A stretch of DNA of 64,000 nucleotides. Source: Glandiceps talaboti. Its lineage: Eukaryota > Hemichordata > Enteropneusta > Spengelidae. The notes under the pieces are model-generated. The model saw nothing but the letters and a program-made list of their open reading frames with translations. It did not search any database and was not told where the DNA came from. The translations under genes and the position numbers were made by a program. Where the stretch lies: assembly GCF_964340395.1 (NCBI RefSeq), contig NC_135564.1, forward strand, positions 8,085,361 to 8,149,360. Reading direction: 5' to 3'. Below, one piece after another: positions 51,829 through 64,000 of this stretch (within the stretch, counting starts at the first letter, position 1; each line of letters begins with the position of its first letter).

Positions 51829-52234
51829 AAGGAATCGTGGTATTTTTTTTATACCAAGAACCAATAGACAAACGCTGAAATATCGTCTTTGCAGTTCGAA
51901 GAAACGGCTAGTACGTGAGCTTGTTGTCATTGCCACGAGGCTTATATGATATACGTCATCTACTAATTAACCTAATTGATATACCTTTTATGATGTGAAA
52001 ACATAATCTTTCAATCCCTGTGGCATTATAACAAACTGACTATTTGTAGTTTTGGGGGAAAATGGGTTGCAACGGACTATATTTGTGCATTGGGAATATT
52101 TAAACTCAAAATAGCAGTAAATATTAGTATTTCATTGATACGGTATGCTGAGCTCTTCATGAATCATGGTGGATGTTCGAGTGAACTGAGATACTGAGAT
52201 ATATATTTCAGAGTAGTCGATTTGTCTCTGTCTT

Positions 52235-52237
<3 letters not shown>

Positions 52238-52293
<56 letters not shown>
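52238..52293. repeat. (ACA)n microsatellite
   Basis: About 18 uninterrupted AAC/ACA triplets. Confidence 0.97.
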
Positions 52294-52295
<2 letters not shown>

Positions 52296-53174
52296 GCAGC
52301 AATTAATCCATTTCATCCGTTGCCTGCTTTGTCTCGGTTACTGAGATGTGAATGAAATCGACAGATTGTCTGCGTACGTGGTGCCATACCATTCCAAGTA
52401 ACTCTTACTCTATTCCTGACCCATATCCTTAGCATACATAAGTGGTTTTAATAACCTAGACAAGCTGCAACTGGGAAACGTTTTTCATCAAGTAACCAAA
52501 GACATCATCGCTGGAAATGGGTCAATTACTTATAAAAAAAGATATTGCAAATGTTAATTTAAGAGTGATCAATATCATATTTAGGTAGTATCGTGACAAG
52601 TTTAAATCTTGAGCCAAATCCGTGACTATGGTGTTAAAATTGTCCTCGTTGTCAGTGCAATATACTTTTTTGACAACCTCCATATATATTCACAGAAAAT
52701 TGTTAAAATACTAATAATTAGTAATTGTAAATGCCAATAAGCGGTCAGTCTTATCTAGAAGTAGTCAATTAGCAAGTTGACATAATGATCGCCGTTGAGG
52801 GCGCTGATTTTTAGGGTGCGGACCCACAAATCAATGTTTTGATTTATTGTCCTATATCATGTACACAGCTACGATACGTTTACCCACATATGGCACAATA
52901 CTGATACGATATTACGAGTAAGTTATCATAATCAACGAAACAGTGTTTGAAAGAAAGCATTCCAGTTGCAGCTATTTTAAGACAACTGTGGTGCAAGCTT
53001 TCGTTTGCTTGGCAGGGAATGGAGTTCATCGGTCATTTGGACTTTTTACATTTTAAATGTACATGTGTAGTGGATAAAACGATGCGTTATGTTACCAACA
53101 TCTTTACAACATGTATTGCGATGCTGTTCGTTCCCTAATAGAAGTATTTCTCCAAATATGACATCTGTTATATA

Positions 53175-53512
53175 GTATTTGAGAAAAGGCCGGGAGGAAC
53201 GTTACTTCAGGAGATAGATGTATTTTCATAAACATGAGAGTCATTTCATGATTTCACATCACATGAATTTTACGTGATTACCAAGGAACACCAAATGGAA
53301 ACTGTATTTTACCTCTACTGTACTCACGCTGGCCCACTATCGCTTCATGGGACTTAACAGATGTACACATTTGTTAGATGCACACTGAATATTCATGACT
53401 CCTAAGTGCTTATTACATTTAGATAAATAGTCACGAAATGATGAAATGACTCTCCAGAACGCCAAGCTTATGAAAACATCTTTCTTTCCTGGCGTGGCAC
53501 ACCCCTTTAAAT
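53175..53512. mobile_element. MITE family 1, copy 3 (full length)
   Basis: About 80-bp imperfect inverted ends: left GGCCGGGAGGAACG...TTTTCATAAACATGAGAGTC, right GACTCTCCAGAACGCC...CTTATGAAAACAT...GGCGTGGCACACC. Same family as 1-205 and 7913-8165. Confidence 0.75.
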
Positions 53513-53873
53513 ATATATAGTAATCAGACTAAAACGAAGGAGTACAATATATAATGTTTAATCTATAGAGAACAAATGGCTGCACAAACATCAAAACGTA
53601 TTCACACAGATCTAATCTATATAGAAACATTGGGGTGTAGTCAGTAAAGCATTTTCTATGGAAGAGAATATATAAAACACGTATGCAAACTATTTACCCG
53701 TCGTGCTCTTGTTTGTGACATTAAAACACCGCATTGATAAATCTTATAATAATCTTACATTAAGGTTATATTCAAAATATGTAGCAATATTTTAAGACAT
53801 TGATATTGTTTAAATGCAAGCTTTTTCGCAAAGTCTCCCTCTCTAATATATGTGTGTGACAGTCTGCGTGCGC

Positions 53874-53994
53874 ATGTATGTATGTATGTATGTATGTATG
53901 TATGTATGTATGTATGTATGTATGTATAGCTGTCAGCTTGTCTGTCTGGCTGCCTGTCTGTTGGCCTGCTTGTCAGCCTGCCTCACCTGCCTAC

Positions 53995-54058
<64 letters not shown>

Positions 54059-54076
54059 AGCCCGCCTACCCACCTG

Positions 54077-54162
<86 letters not shown>

Positions 54163-54170
54163 GCCTGTCG
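53874..54170. repeat. (TATG)n and (CTGT)n microsatellites
   Basis: (TATG)n to 53927, then two long (CTGT)n blocks (53995-54054, 54077-54163) parted by a short unique segment. Confidence 0.97.
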
Positions 54171-54619
54171 GTATGTCTGTCCGTCCATCCATCCATCGGC
54201 CTAGTCTGTCCATATGTACACATGTATGTGTATGTCTATTCGTGTGCGAGAATGACATGGTCCTGTCCAATCCCATTGTTTTTTTGAACAAAAAGCAGAT
54301 TGTATTATTGAACGACTACTTTTTGGTTGTTCAATAAACCCCAAAACATTGGCATAAAAATTGCAGGTGGTTATACCGAGTTATAGCATTTTTTTTGATA
54401 GCTGATCATTCCAGTGTGTAATCTGTATCATTTCCTGAGTTCAATTCAAGTGTAGTGCACCATGACGGTATCAATAATAGTCACAACGTTGTTGTTGACT
54501 TTTTAAAATAAGACACTTAAAAAGAAAATATTGATATCATTAAATCAGTGTCACAGTGCAGTAGTCGAAAGGAATACATATCTAAATGATTTCGATTGAT
54601 GGTTTTTAACATTTACTTT

Positions 54620-55930
54620 ATAACATGCTAACATTGTCCATATAATTTGAATACTTATACAAATTATCAATGAGAATATTAGATAATAGAGTATAACATA
54701 AACTCAGTGCTAAAATTCTCCATATAACATAAAGACTTATACAAATTATCAATGCGAATATTAGATAATAGAGTATAACATAAACTCAGTGCTAAAATTC
54801 TCCATATAACTTAAATACTTATACAAATTATCAATGAGAATATTAAATAATACTTTATACAAATTATCAATGAGAATATTAGATAATAGAGTATAACATA
54901 AACTCAGTGCTAAAATTCTCCATATAACTTAAATACTTACACAAATTATCAATGCGAATATTAGATAATAGAGTATAACATAAACTGAGTGATAAAATTC
55001 TCCATATAACTTAAATACATATACAAATTAGCAATGAGAATATTAGATAATAGAGTATAACATAAACTCAGTGCTAAAATTCTCCATATAACATAAAGAC
55101 TTATACAAATTATCAATGCGAATATTAGATAATAGAGTATAACATAAACTCAGTGCTAAAATTCTCCATATAACTTAAATACTTATACAAATTATCAATG
55201 AGAATATTAAATAATACTTTATACAAATTATCAATGAGAATATTAGATAATAGAGTATAACATAAACTCAGTGCTAAAATTCTCCATATAACTTAAATAC
55301 TTACACAAATTATCAATGCGAATATTAGATAATAGAGTATAACATAAACTGAGTGATAAAATTCTCCATATAACTTAAATACATATACAAATTAGCAATG
55401 AGAATATTATATAATAGAGTATAACATAAACTGAGCGATAAAATTCTCCATATAACTTAAATACATATACAAATTATCAATGAGAATATTAGATAATAGA
55501 GTATAACATAAACTCAGTGCTAAAATTCTCCATATAACTTAAATACTTATACAAATTATCAATGAGAATATTAGATAATACTTATACAAATTATCAATGA
55601 GAATATTAGATAATATAGTATAACACAAACTCAGTGCTAAAATTCTCCATATAACATAAAGACTTATACACATTATCAATGAGAATATTAGATAATAGAG
55701 TATAACATAAACTGAGTGATAAAATTCTCCATATAACTTAAATACATATACAAATTAGCAATGAGAATATTAGATAATAGAGTATAACATAAAATGAGTG
55801 ATAAAATTCCCCATATAATTTAAATACATATACAATTATCAATTAGATATAACAACTCGGAGCGAAAGTTCTCCATATATTTAAAAAAAATGGAGTATAA
55901 TATTAACCGAGTGCTAAAATTGTTCACCTA
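54620..55930. repeat. 82-bp satellite with about 364-bp higher-order period
   Basis: Unit CATAAACTCAGTGCTAAAAT, TCTCCATATAAC, TTATACAAATTATCAATG, GAATATTAGATAATAGAGTA. A variant pattern (TAAAGAC, TGCGAAT, an inserted TAATACTTTATACAAATTA) recurs about 364 bp later. Decayed copies run to about 56020. Confidence 0.95.
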
Positions 55931-56042
55931 ACTTAAAAAACCCTTATGCGCATTGTCAATGAGAGATAGTTGATAATTGAATATAACATTAACTTAGTGC
56001 TAAAATTCTCCACACAGTATACACAGCAATAAAAACATCCTT

Positions 56043-56300
56043 TTACACGACACTGTCAGAGCCATGATTCGGTTTCCCGATTGAGGCTTGAACTGGATTT
56101 TCAGTTGTCCCATCAAGAATGCCAACACGATTGTTATTCCTCAGTTTGCACCTATAAACAGCCTTAAAACCTTCCCTGAAGTTTTTATTGAATGCCGCGT
56201 ATATGATCGGATTGGACACTGTGCTCAGAGCAGCGAGGGTTAACTTCAAGGAATGCATGATGGATGCTGACTCTCTGCTGTCATCTAGACCAAGAACTTC
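56043..56300 (-). CDS. Peptide GPCR last exon: TM7 and tail
   Basis: Acceptor ATTCGTTTCAG, phase 0. 85 codons plus stop: EVLGLDDSRESASIMHSLK, LTLAALSTVSNPIIYAAFNK, then the cytoplasmic tail ending GSDSVV. Confidence 0.92.
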   Translation of the reverse strand, partial: EVLGLDDSRESASIMHSLKLTLAALSTVSNPIIYAAFNKNFREGFKAVYRCKLRNNNRVGILDGTTENPVQASIGKPNHGSDSVV

Positions 56301-59300
56301 CTGAAACGAATGAACAAACAACAACAACAATAACAATAGTAATTATTATCATTAATATCAAAAAACATTTCACAAACATACGATTATGTGTAACTTTCAA
56401 TTAAATATGATGCAATTAGGTCAAACCATGAGTTTCATATTTTTGCCATTTTTGTTACCATGGAAACAATTTTATCCGTTTTTAATGATGTACTTTAATC
56501 CTTCACTTTAAGTAACTTTTGTATACATGTAATCTTTTTTATGATAACAATATACGTTTGCTAAATGAGTGAATTTCATATTATTACTCAATTCTGATTA
56601 TCAAGATCGTCATGAAATTCACATTTGGTAGTACCAATGATACGATGATGTAGTTTGGCCAAAAAAAGGCGATTTTCATATTTTTGACATTTTTGTTACC
56701 ATGGCAATTATAAAATCCGTTTCTGATGATCCAGCGATTTAGATATGATCACTATAGGTTTGGAAATATCATATTTTATTTTAGAAAGAACACAACGATG
56801 ATCTAAACACCTTATATAGCTGTTAAGTGGTTTTTTTCAATGTTGAGAGGCATGCCTGATAAAACTAAGTTTGTCTATATATTGCTATTCTGTGACACGT
56901 GACACGTTATTGTTTCCGTTATGGGGTAAAATATGTATATTGTTGATAATTATTATTGTTTTTATTATTATTATCATAATTATTATCATTATTATATGCA
57001 AGTTTCCTGGAATGTACATTGTATATATTGTGGATTATTCTGCACTGAGCGAGTTCCAATGTGATTAGTTGTCACGTCAACTATTTTGATTGTTGTGTCC
57101 ACGTTTACAGTTGTTGTTCTTCAGTATTCTTATGGCATTGTTAATTTATTGGAAACAAGGCACTATCAATAACAACATTAATAACAAATACTGTATAGGG
57201 TTGTCGGTGACCGACTGGTTAAACCACTTGCCTCTTACCACTACGGTCGGGGTTCGAACCCCATTTACCACGCTGTAAGTAAGAAGAGTGTCGCTCAGTT
57301 TAACTCTACCGAACAACGCAGGTTTTCCCCGGGTACTCCGGTTTCCTCCTGTATTAACACTGAACACATGAGGGATGGCCCTCACTGGACTTCTTGGGAG
57401 ACAAGTGTTTATGCTTAAAGAACTATCCAGTATAAATAAAGATTATTACTATTATTGATCCCATGAGGAAAAAATATGAAACTAATCAGAGTACCCGAAC
57501 ACCGCGTCATATAGATAGAACACTGAACTCTAAATTTAACAGATTGAAAAAGCACCCTTAACCACAGAAAGTCATAGAGAGAAAATGAGACACTTTACAA
57601 TGCCTGCATCACTACTGAAACGTTAGTACACTCAAAATGCTGTGAAAATGATGTAGCCCTACATGATTGCTTTTTGACAAGTTCTATGACGAAAACTATT
57701 GTTATTGATTCGATATGCTATGTTGTCGACAATGGCACCATACGCCTTGATTGTATTTTAAATGATCTTTTACAATAAAAGCCTGGTATTTCATTGAATA
57801 AGACAAGCATAAGACATCTTGAGAGGATTAGCCACTCCTGTATGCTTAGTTTTGGTATTGTGCCATGGTTTGATCATTTCGTGTAGGGTCTATGTTTCGA
57901 CAAAGCCTCAAAGGGCCTTAGTTTTGGTAGTGTGCTATGGTTTGACGAAGGCCTTAGTTTTGGTATTGTGCGATGGTTTGACAAAGGAGCTTAGTTTTGG
58001 TATTGTGCTATGATTTGAGAAAGGGCCTTAGTTTTGGTATTGTGCTATGGTTTGACAAAGGGCCTTAGTTTTGGTATTGTGCTATGGTTTGACAAAGGGC
58101 CTTAGTTTTGGTATTGTGCTATGGTTTGACCATGACAAAGGGCATTAGTTTTGGTAGTGTGCTATGGTTTGACGAAGGGCCTTAGTTTTGGTATTGTGCT
58201 ATGGCCTTAGTTTTGGTATTGTGCTATGGCCTTAGTTTTGGTATTGTGCTATGGTTTGACAAAGGGCATAGTTTTGGTATTGTGCGTGGTTTGACAAAGG
58301 AGCTTAGTTTTGGTATTGTACCATGATGTGGCAAAGGGGACATCTGAACATTTCTGACTTAGTCTAGTTCAAGGGTGGAGTACCTTGGCTTTTGCTGCAA
58401 ATATGTTTGATACTAACATTAAGTTATAGGGGCAAGATAGTAGTGACTTACGTGCTCACTGACTATGTACGTGTAGTTGAAAAGTGGTAGAACTGAAATG
58501 ATTGTGACTACAATGGCAGTGCAGGAATCCAGGTGTATGTGAAGTCGTTTGTATTCAAGAAATTGTTTTGTCCGGAATACACAATTGTTTAGTCGACTGA
58601 AATCCACTTTGTCGTGACATTTCATAGAACTACTATGCATGATAAAATGATCATACACACAAATGTCTATCGTTTTAAAGTGATTATATTAAAAATAGTT
58701 TGAAAAGATTGTTATGCCATATGATCTTTGACATATTTTCTGTAATTGGTCCATGTGGAACGGAAACCACTACACCGAGAAACGTCTTATACATCGATAT
58801 TGGCAGCAGTTTAAGGTCATCAAAATGAGAATTTAATGGAACGTTTGCAAAAACTAATGTCCCTACTTATCATGTCACAAATGTGACATATCGTAATTTT
58901 CCAGATGATAATGGTTAGATTAATGTGAAAGAAACGGGTTTAAAGTGGGCTATTTACTATCATGCAATGTTCTGAAACAGCGGGGCCTATATGCTTTAGA
59001 TGGAAAAAGCGAATTACTATATTTGTTCAACAGCATTAACTGATTATATACATGTATTTACACACACATGAACACATGATAGGTACACGCAAATCAACAT
59101 GTATCATAAAAAATATTTCTCCAAATCTTGTTTCATACAAGCCAACAGATCTACGAATGGACCATAAAACCAACCAGAAAGAACCGCTTTTATCATCTCC
59201 ATCTTCAATAGCAGTTGTTGAATGTTTGAACAAGAACCTTCAAGGTTGTGAAATGATACAATTATACCATGCACAAGCCAAGTTATTGTCTCTGAACATT

Positions 59301-62047
59301 GATTCAATTCAATTTAATTTAATGCAATTCAATTCAATTCAATTCAATTCAATTCAATTCAATTTATTGCATTAGGTCTCTTGTCCAATGAGCACTCCAT
59401 TAAATAACACTCCAAATACAAATGTCGTGACAACGGAGCAACTGAACAACATGTTCAAGTGCTGACACAATTCGACACAAAAACCCAACATGGTTGGAGA
59501 AGGTGCAGATGACAATTAAGTAAATGAATGAATGGATGGATGAATGAAAAAATGAAAAAATAAGTTAATTATTGTCAAATCTAATTTTGAACATCGCAAG
59601 ATTTCTTGTTTGTCTCACTTTGCATGAAGTAATAAGTTGAACAAATTTGTACATATTCGGAAACTTCCAGGAATTAACTATAAACTGTCGTTCTATATCA
59701 TGCTCGAGGAGGTATAAATGTAATTCCCAAATATTTCCCTTCATTCAGCTGGAAAATAATTGTGACCTAGGGGTCTGGCGACTAAGACCCTGGCAACAAA
59801 AATCTCGTCTAGCGAATCGTAGTGACAGGGCTATATATTTATAGTATTTTCCTTTGCTTATGGAAGATAATTATTGGGGACTAATATATGATTATATAAA
59901 GTTATACTACTTCCGACTCTTCCCCAATGTTTCAACTGTGCTCTCAATTTCTTTTAGCAGACACTTTTTCAGTTAGCCGAACACTTTTAGACAAAGAAAG
60001 TGTCTGCATACCGTTAATCCATGAAAGGAACTGCCTGCTAACACTTTCAACCCATGAATGAATCTGTCCTCAGCATGTTAATCATTTCTATAGTACTGTT
60101 CCCAACTTGTCAACTGTTATAATATGTAACCAACATGTGCTGCCCTGCCTAATACCGTGTTCTACCATGCCTAATTCTGCACCTGTCATTCTGTAAAGTG
60201 TGTAAAATATCGCCCTTACCTTGATGGGTCTCGAAAACGGTATCTTTAGTTCTGTACCTATCTATCCAAAGACAAGCTCTATAACGACTTCACTACAAAG
60301 TGACTTGTGCAGAAAGCAGGTTTCCATGTAGAATTTTTTCATTGACATAATAATACGCATGTGCACCAGAGTTAGTATCAAAGCTACGGGTGGGTAAAAA
60401 CGGAAATACTGTTCGAATTTGGACTGTAATTTTGTTACAATACTAGTCTTCGCCAGGTTATTGGATTTCACACTGAACGTTCGGGGAAAACATCGGATTA
60501 TTTGGCCGAGATATGCGGGTTGGTTTTCTATAGTGAATTTTGTAATTAACAAGATAATGGGTAAGGGGTTATGTAACAGGACTGTAGATGACAAGGTTGA
60601 CTCTCTGGTGAAAAACCTAAAAACACGTCGAATTCGAGGTAGCCTATAATGAAGTATAAGATTAGAGGCGTAGCCTCATACAAAAAATGAAACTTTAGCC
60701 AACAGTGTCCAACTATTTTCAGTTAATGACCTCTGATTTGACCTATAACTATCAGTAAATTACATTCTTTATTCAAAAAAGTTTGCATAATTATTTATAG
60801 TGACATGATACTAAGAACATTAAAATTTAATGAACTAAAATGTATTTCAATATCTCATCTTGATAGATAGCGCTGAAATAATTTCGATTGTAAGAGTAAA
60901 ATATTAAATTTCAAAATGTGAAATTACAAATTTGATGAAATTTTGGAAATGAATTAATAATCACATCATTACATATTACATGACATATATATCTAAGTAA
61001 TCTTATACTCTCATTTCTATCAATTTCTAAAATAATGCAAAATTTATCCTATTCCTTTTCCCCCTAAAGATTGTTGTCAATACGTATGACATCGATACTT
61101 AAAAAAACTTGATTTCTTACAGATAGAAGCCTCGCAAAATATGTTTCTATTATACGCTTTCTTCATGTCCTGAGCTTCAAAGGAGAGTCTGTTCCCCCCC
61201 CCCAATATGTAATGGCTGTCTGTCTGCCCATGAGTGTGTGCGTGTTTTGGATAAGTGACACATCACCATTGATTAAAAAAAATGTTCATATTCATATTGA
61301 CTACTACTATACTATTATGATATGAAGATTGTACCAGAGACTTTACTTTGTTTGTGATTGTACTTACCTCTCTGACAAATAATGCGAAGAATGGTGCCCA
61401 ACACATGGCAAAGACAACCACAACTGTGATAAGCATCTTTACTACTTTCACCTTCTTCTTGGATACAGCTGACGCAGTTCCATGTGTGGCCACTGCTTTG
61501 GAACGTTTCCAGATATATTTAGTCAGCACTGTATAGTTGACTAAGATGATCACAAGTGGAATGAGATAGGCAACCACAAATATACACACTGAATAAATTT
61601 CTTCAAACGATTCCTTGATATTATAGGACCCACACGCCAAAACGTGATAATAATCCGTGAAATTGACTGGGATGAGTATTTCTTCTGACGATCCAGCACC
61701 GATTATATTTGGAATATCGGCTTCTTCTTGTGCCGTTCCGCCTGCCGACAAATTTGTGTCATTGGAAATCATGATGGTGTTAGAGGTACTCGAGTTGCTT
61801 CCAGAATGGACCTCGTTTAGTATAATCTTCTGGTAGGTTGAGTATTCGTACATCTGAGGAATCGATACAAGTAGAGATGCAATCCAAATCAGGCATATTA
61901 TTATTTGAGCTCGTTTCATACCCATTTTAGAGTTAATGCCGCTCAAGATGGCTACTCGCCGTTCATGTGATATTGCTACCATTGTGTAAATCGAACATGT
62001 GATTGAAAACATCGGTGAAAACATAACTATTTTACAACCAGCGTTTC
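56043..62047 (-). CDS. Rhodopsin-family neuropeptide-type GPCR, 3' two exons (TM3 to C-terminus)
   Basis: Exons 62047-61368 and 56300-56043 join in phase 0, giving about 311 residues; TM1-TM2 must be off the right edge. TM3 starts with the conserved disulfide Cys (NAGCKIV) and ends SHERRVAI in place of DRY. TM4 is AQIIICLIWIASLLVSIPQ. A long second extracellular loop holds several N-x-S/T sites and the partner cysteine (LACGSYN). TM5 is FVVAYLIPLVIILVNYTVL; a basic KKKVKVVK loop leads into TM6 with FAMCWAPFF; TM7 has SNPIIYAAFN. The tail has a possible palmitoylation Cys (YRCKL) and ends DSVV, a class I PDZ-ligand shape. Similar to peptide receptors of the QRFP/NPFF/TRH/CCK neighbourhood. The ligand cannot be assigned. 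Signalling through G proteins at the plasma membrane is expected. Confidence 0.92.
57196..57470 (+). mobile_element. tRNA-derived SINE, family A, near full length
   Basis: GGTTGTCGGTGACCGACTGG-like head with A box, B box GGGGTTCGAACCCC at about 57248, body with CCCGGGTACTCCGGTTTCCT, and an ATT-rich tail (AAATAAAGATTATTACTATT). Confidence 0.88.
57835..58335. repeat. 37-bp minisatellite
   Basis: About 13 copies of CTTAGTTTTGGTATTGTGCT then ATGGTTTGACAAAGGGC; some copies lack the second half, giving a 23-bp short form around 58195-58240. Confidence 0.95.
59305..59364. repeat. (AATTC)n pentanucleotide repeat
   Basis: About nine tandem AATTC units preceded by AATTT variants. Confidence 0.95.
61368..62047 (-). 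CDS. Peptide GPCR exon: TM3-TM6
   Basis: Acceptor CTATCTTGCAG, two bases complete a split codon, then 226 codons to donor GTAAGT at 61367. Ends FALFVRE just after TM6. Confidence 0.93.
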
Positions 62048-64000
62048 CTGCAAGATAGAAGTAAGAAGTATAATGAAATATTTTGTAAACAACTTAATGC
62101 AGTTTGCTTATTGCAAAGTAATATAATCTTGATCAATGCATTGTTTCATGGTTAATATCGAATTTGCTGAATTTACATTCGCACTATTGGAATATATCGG
62201 AAGGCCGTTTTATATTGTAATTCAATGAACATGGATAGTTTTTGGGAGATAACAATTTTTTTTTAAAAACCTTAAAAATAAAGATGGATGCATTTGTCTC
62301 GATACAAAATCCTGTCTGTCATAGCTTTGAACATATATAACGCCAACGACTTGTTTTTCCCAAGTATGTTATTCCAGACCGCTCTTTGTTGCCAGATCTT
62401 TGTTTCTGCATTCTGTTCTGTGCTATACTAAAGCGTGTTGTCTGTTGTCGAAGTGAAGATTAGACAAACGAAACGAAATTATTGAAAATGTTAAGATGAA
62501 AGTGTAGGGCTATGGTTTCTTTAAATTACTGCGTAAATACAGTCTTCATTGACAAACTTGTTTGGGGATATGACAAAGTGTTTTTAGTACCCATTGTTAT
62601 GTAAATTCAAATTACCTTTGGAACTCATACGTTTTTGTTTTATTTTCTGTAAACCTTTTATTCTTTTTTGTTGTGTTTTATGTATCTTTATGGTGTATTC
62701 TGAACCCTTCTGTTTTTGTTTGTCGAATAACTTCTTGTACTGTTATTTTTTTCCTTGCAAAGAAATATAAACCAGATTTAAACTGAATGCCTCCCATAAG
62801 GGAACCACTAATTATGCAAATAACTCATTAAACTAAAAAAAACTATGGTAACAGGCTTTTTTTGTCGACAAACGTGCGTTCTTAGGTTAATGTATGTGCC
62901 AAATTATACGGAATTTGAAGAATGCATGATACTGTTTAATTACTGAATATCGTTCATTGTTCAAAATACTCATTAAAGGTAAAAGTTGTAGCAGGAAACT
63001 TCATAGGACAGATGCGTATTATTGTGGTTGATATATGTACCATACTGTACGAAATTTGAAGCTTGCATTTTTAAGATACTGCCTAGTTACCTAACATCAT
63101 TAATTATGCAAATTCTTTATTAAAACTGTAAGCTATATATATCAACAAATTGTATAGGACATATCCGCTTTGTTATGGTTAACGTATGTACTAAATTATA
63201 TTGAAATTCAAGTATGCATTCTTATGTTATATCCTAATTACCGAAAATTAATAATCATGCTAATTAGTTATCAACACTGTAAGGTACATCAATAAACTTT
63301 ATAGGGTGTATAAACTTTGTTACGTTTAGTACATGAAGTAAATTATATTGAAATTAAAGTATGCAGTCTTAAGATATAGCCTAATTACCGAAAATAATTC
63401 ATTATGCAAATTATTCACTTAATCTTTAAGTGAAACTTTTATAGGAGATATGCACTGTGTAATGTTTAAAGTATGTACTAAATTGTATTGAAATTGAAGT
63501 ATGTAGTCTTAAGATATAGCCTAATTACCAAACTCATTAATTATGCAAATTATTCATTAACACTGTAAGGTACATCAACTAACTTTATAGGACATACACA
63601 ATTTGTTAACGTTAATGTATGTACTGAATTGTATTGAAAATGAAGTATGCAGTTGTAAGATATAGCCTAATTACCAAAAATCATTGATTATGCAAATTAT
63701 TCATTAACACTGAAAGGTACATCAACAAGCTTTACAGGACATATGCGATTGTTATGGTTAATGTGCGTACTGAATTATATCGAAATTGAAGTATGTATTC
63801 TTACGATATAGCTTAATTGCCGAAAATCATTAATTACGCAAATTATTCATTAACACTGTAAGGTACATCAACAAACTTGATAGGACATATGCGTTTTCTT
63901 ATGATTAACGTATGTACTAAATTATATTGAATTTGAAGTATGCATTCTTAAGAATATAGCCTAATTACAAAAAAGTTATTGATTATGCAAATCAATAATT
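62048..64000 (-). other. Upstream intron of the GPCR gene
   Basis: No TM1/TM2 exon was found here. The left part is plain AT-rich DNA; from about 62770 it becomes the 147-bp tandem array. Confidence 0.55.
62770..64000. repeat. Tandem repeat, unit about 146-147 bp, open at the right edge
   Basis: ATTATGCAAAT-type blocks recur at about 62813, 63103, 63253, 63402, 63540, 63690, 63834 and 63982. Each is followed by TTATTCATTAACACTGTAAG, ATAGGACATATGCG, TTATGGTTAATGTATGTACT and AAGATATAGCCTAATTACC. Copies are more alike to the right. Confidence 0.93.

Larger units (their letters stand above)
56301..61367 (-). other. Intron between GPCR TM6 and TM7
   Basis: 5.07 kb. It holds ATT-rich DNA, a SINE (57196), a 37-bp minisatellite (57835-58335), an exon-like frame (58448-58620) and an (AATTC)n tract (59305-59362). 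No certain exon. Confidence 0.7.

Noticed and set aside
53850-54337. 145-codon frame of CLSV repeats
   Set aside because: Translation of the (CTGT)n array.
54620-55930. Regularly spaced repeats resembling a CRISPR array
   Set aside because: Units are contiguous 82-bp satellite copies without unique spacers, in animal DNA.
57196-57280. tRNA gene at the GGTTCGAACCC box
   Set aside because: A and B boxes are present but the acceptor and anticodon stems are not intact, and the same unit with a shared body occurs at 25165; it is a SINE.

Overview
The window is nuclear DNA of an animal. It is AT-rich, with small exons in long introns bounded by GT/AG sites, dense microsatellites, tRNA-derived SINEs and many small inverted-repeat DNA transposons. 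The four gene types (ADAMTS-like, PCIF1, SLC35G-like transporter, neuropeptide GPCR) are those of a bilaterian. Repeat style suggests a marine invertebrate; a hemichordate or another invertebrate deuterostome is only a guess.

Layout. 320-8414 (+): last seven coding exons of a secreted ADAMTS/ADAMTSL-type protein (end of spacer, five thrombospondin type 1 repeats, PLAC domain), gene start off the left edge. 30066-18918 (-): complete PCIF1, the cap-specific m6Am RNA methyltransferase, 13 coding exons assembling in frame to 727 codons, with a probable promoter and 5' untranslated exon near 32.2 kb. These two genes converge on a gene-free stretch (8.5-18.9 kb). 40896-38278 (-): complete three-exon, 311-residue EamA/SLC35G-like membrane transporter. 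62047-56043 (-): last two exons (TM3 to C-terminus) of a rhodopsin-family peptide receptor, 5' exons off the right edge. The genes share no pathway; this is ordinary animal gene order, not an operon.

Between and inside genes lie DNA transposons with recognisable inverted ends and target duplications: a TTAA-flanked MITE at 10.3 kb, a fold-back element with a 9-bp target duplication at 13.3 kb, a palindromic MITE pair around PCIF1 exon 1, a TA-flanked 1.4-kb element at 41.8 kb, and two elements with G-rich ends at 44.3 and 49.0 kb. There are also three SINE families, satellites at 54.6-55.9 kb and 62.8-64.0 kb, and minisatellites.

Most interesting points: (1) at least four PCIF1 introns carry a second copy of their own 3' splice site plus the first bases of the following exon; (2) a 121-bp, 120/121-identical copy of SLC35G exon 2 sits inside a long (TA)n tract in the next intron; (3) the right edge is a tandem array with a period near 147 bp, most units carrying a POU octamer; (4) palindromic MITEs flank PCIF1 exon 1 in a way that could favour back-splicing. 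No CRISPR array, rRNA, intact tRNA gene or viral gene was seen.
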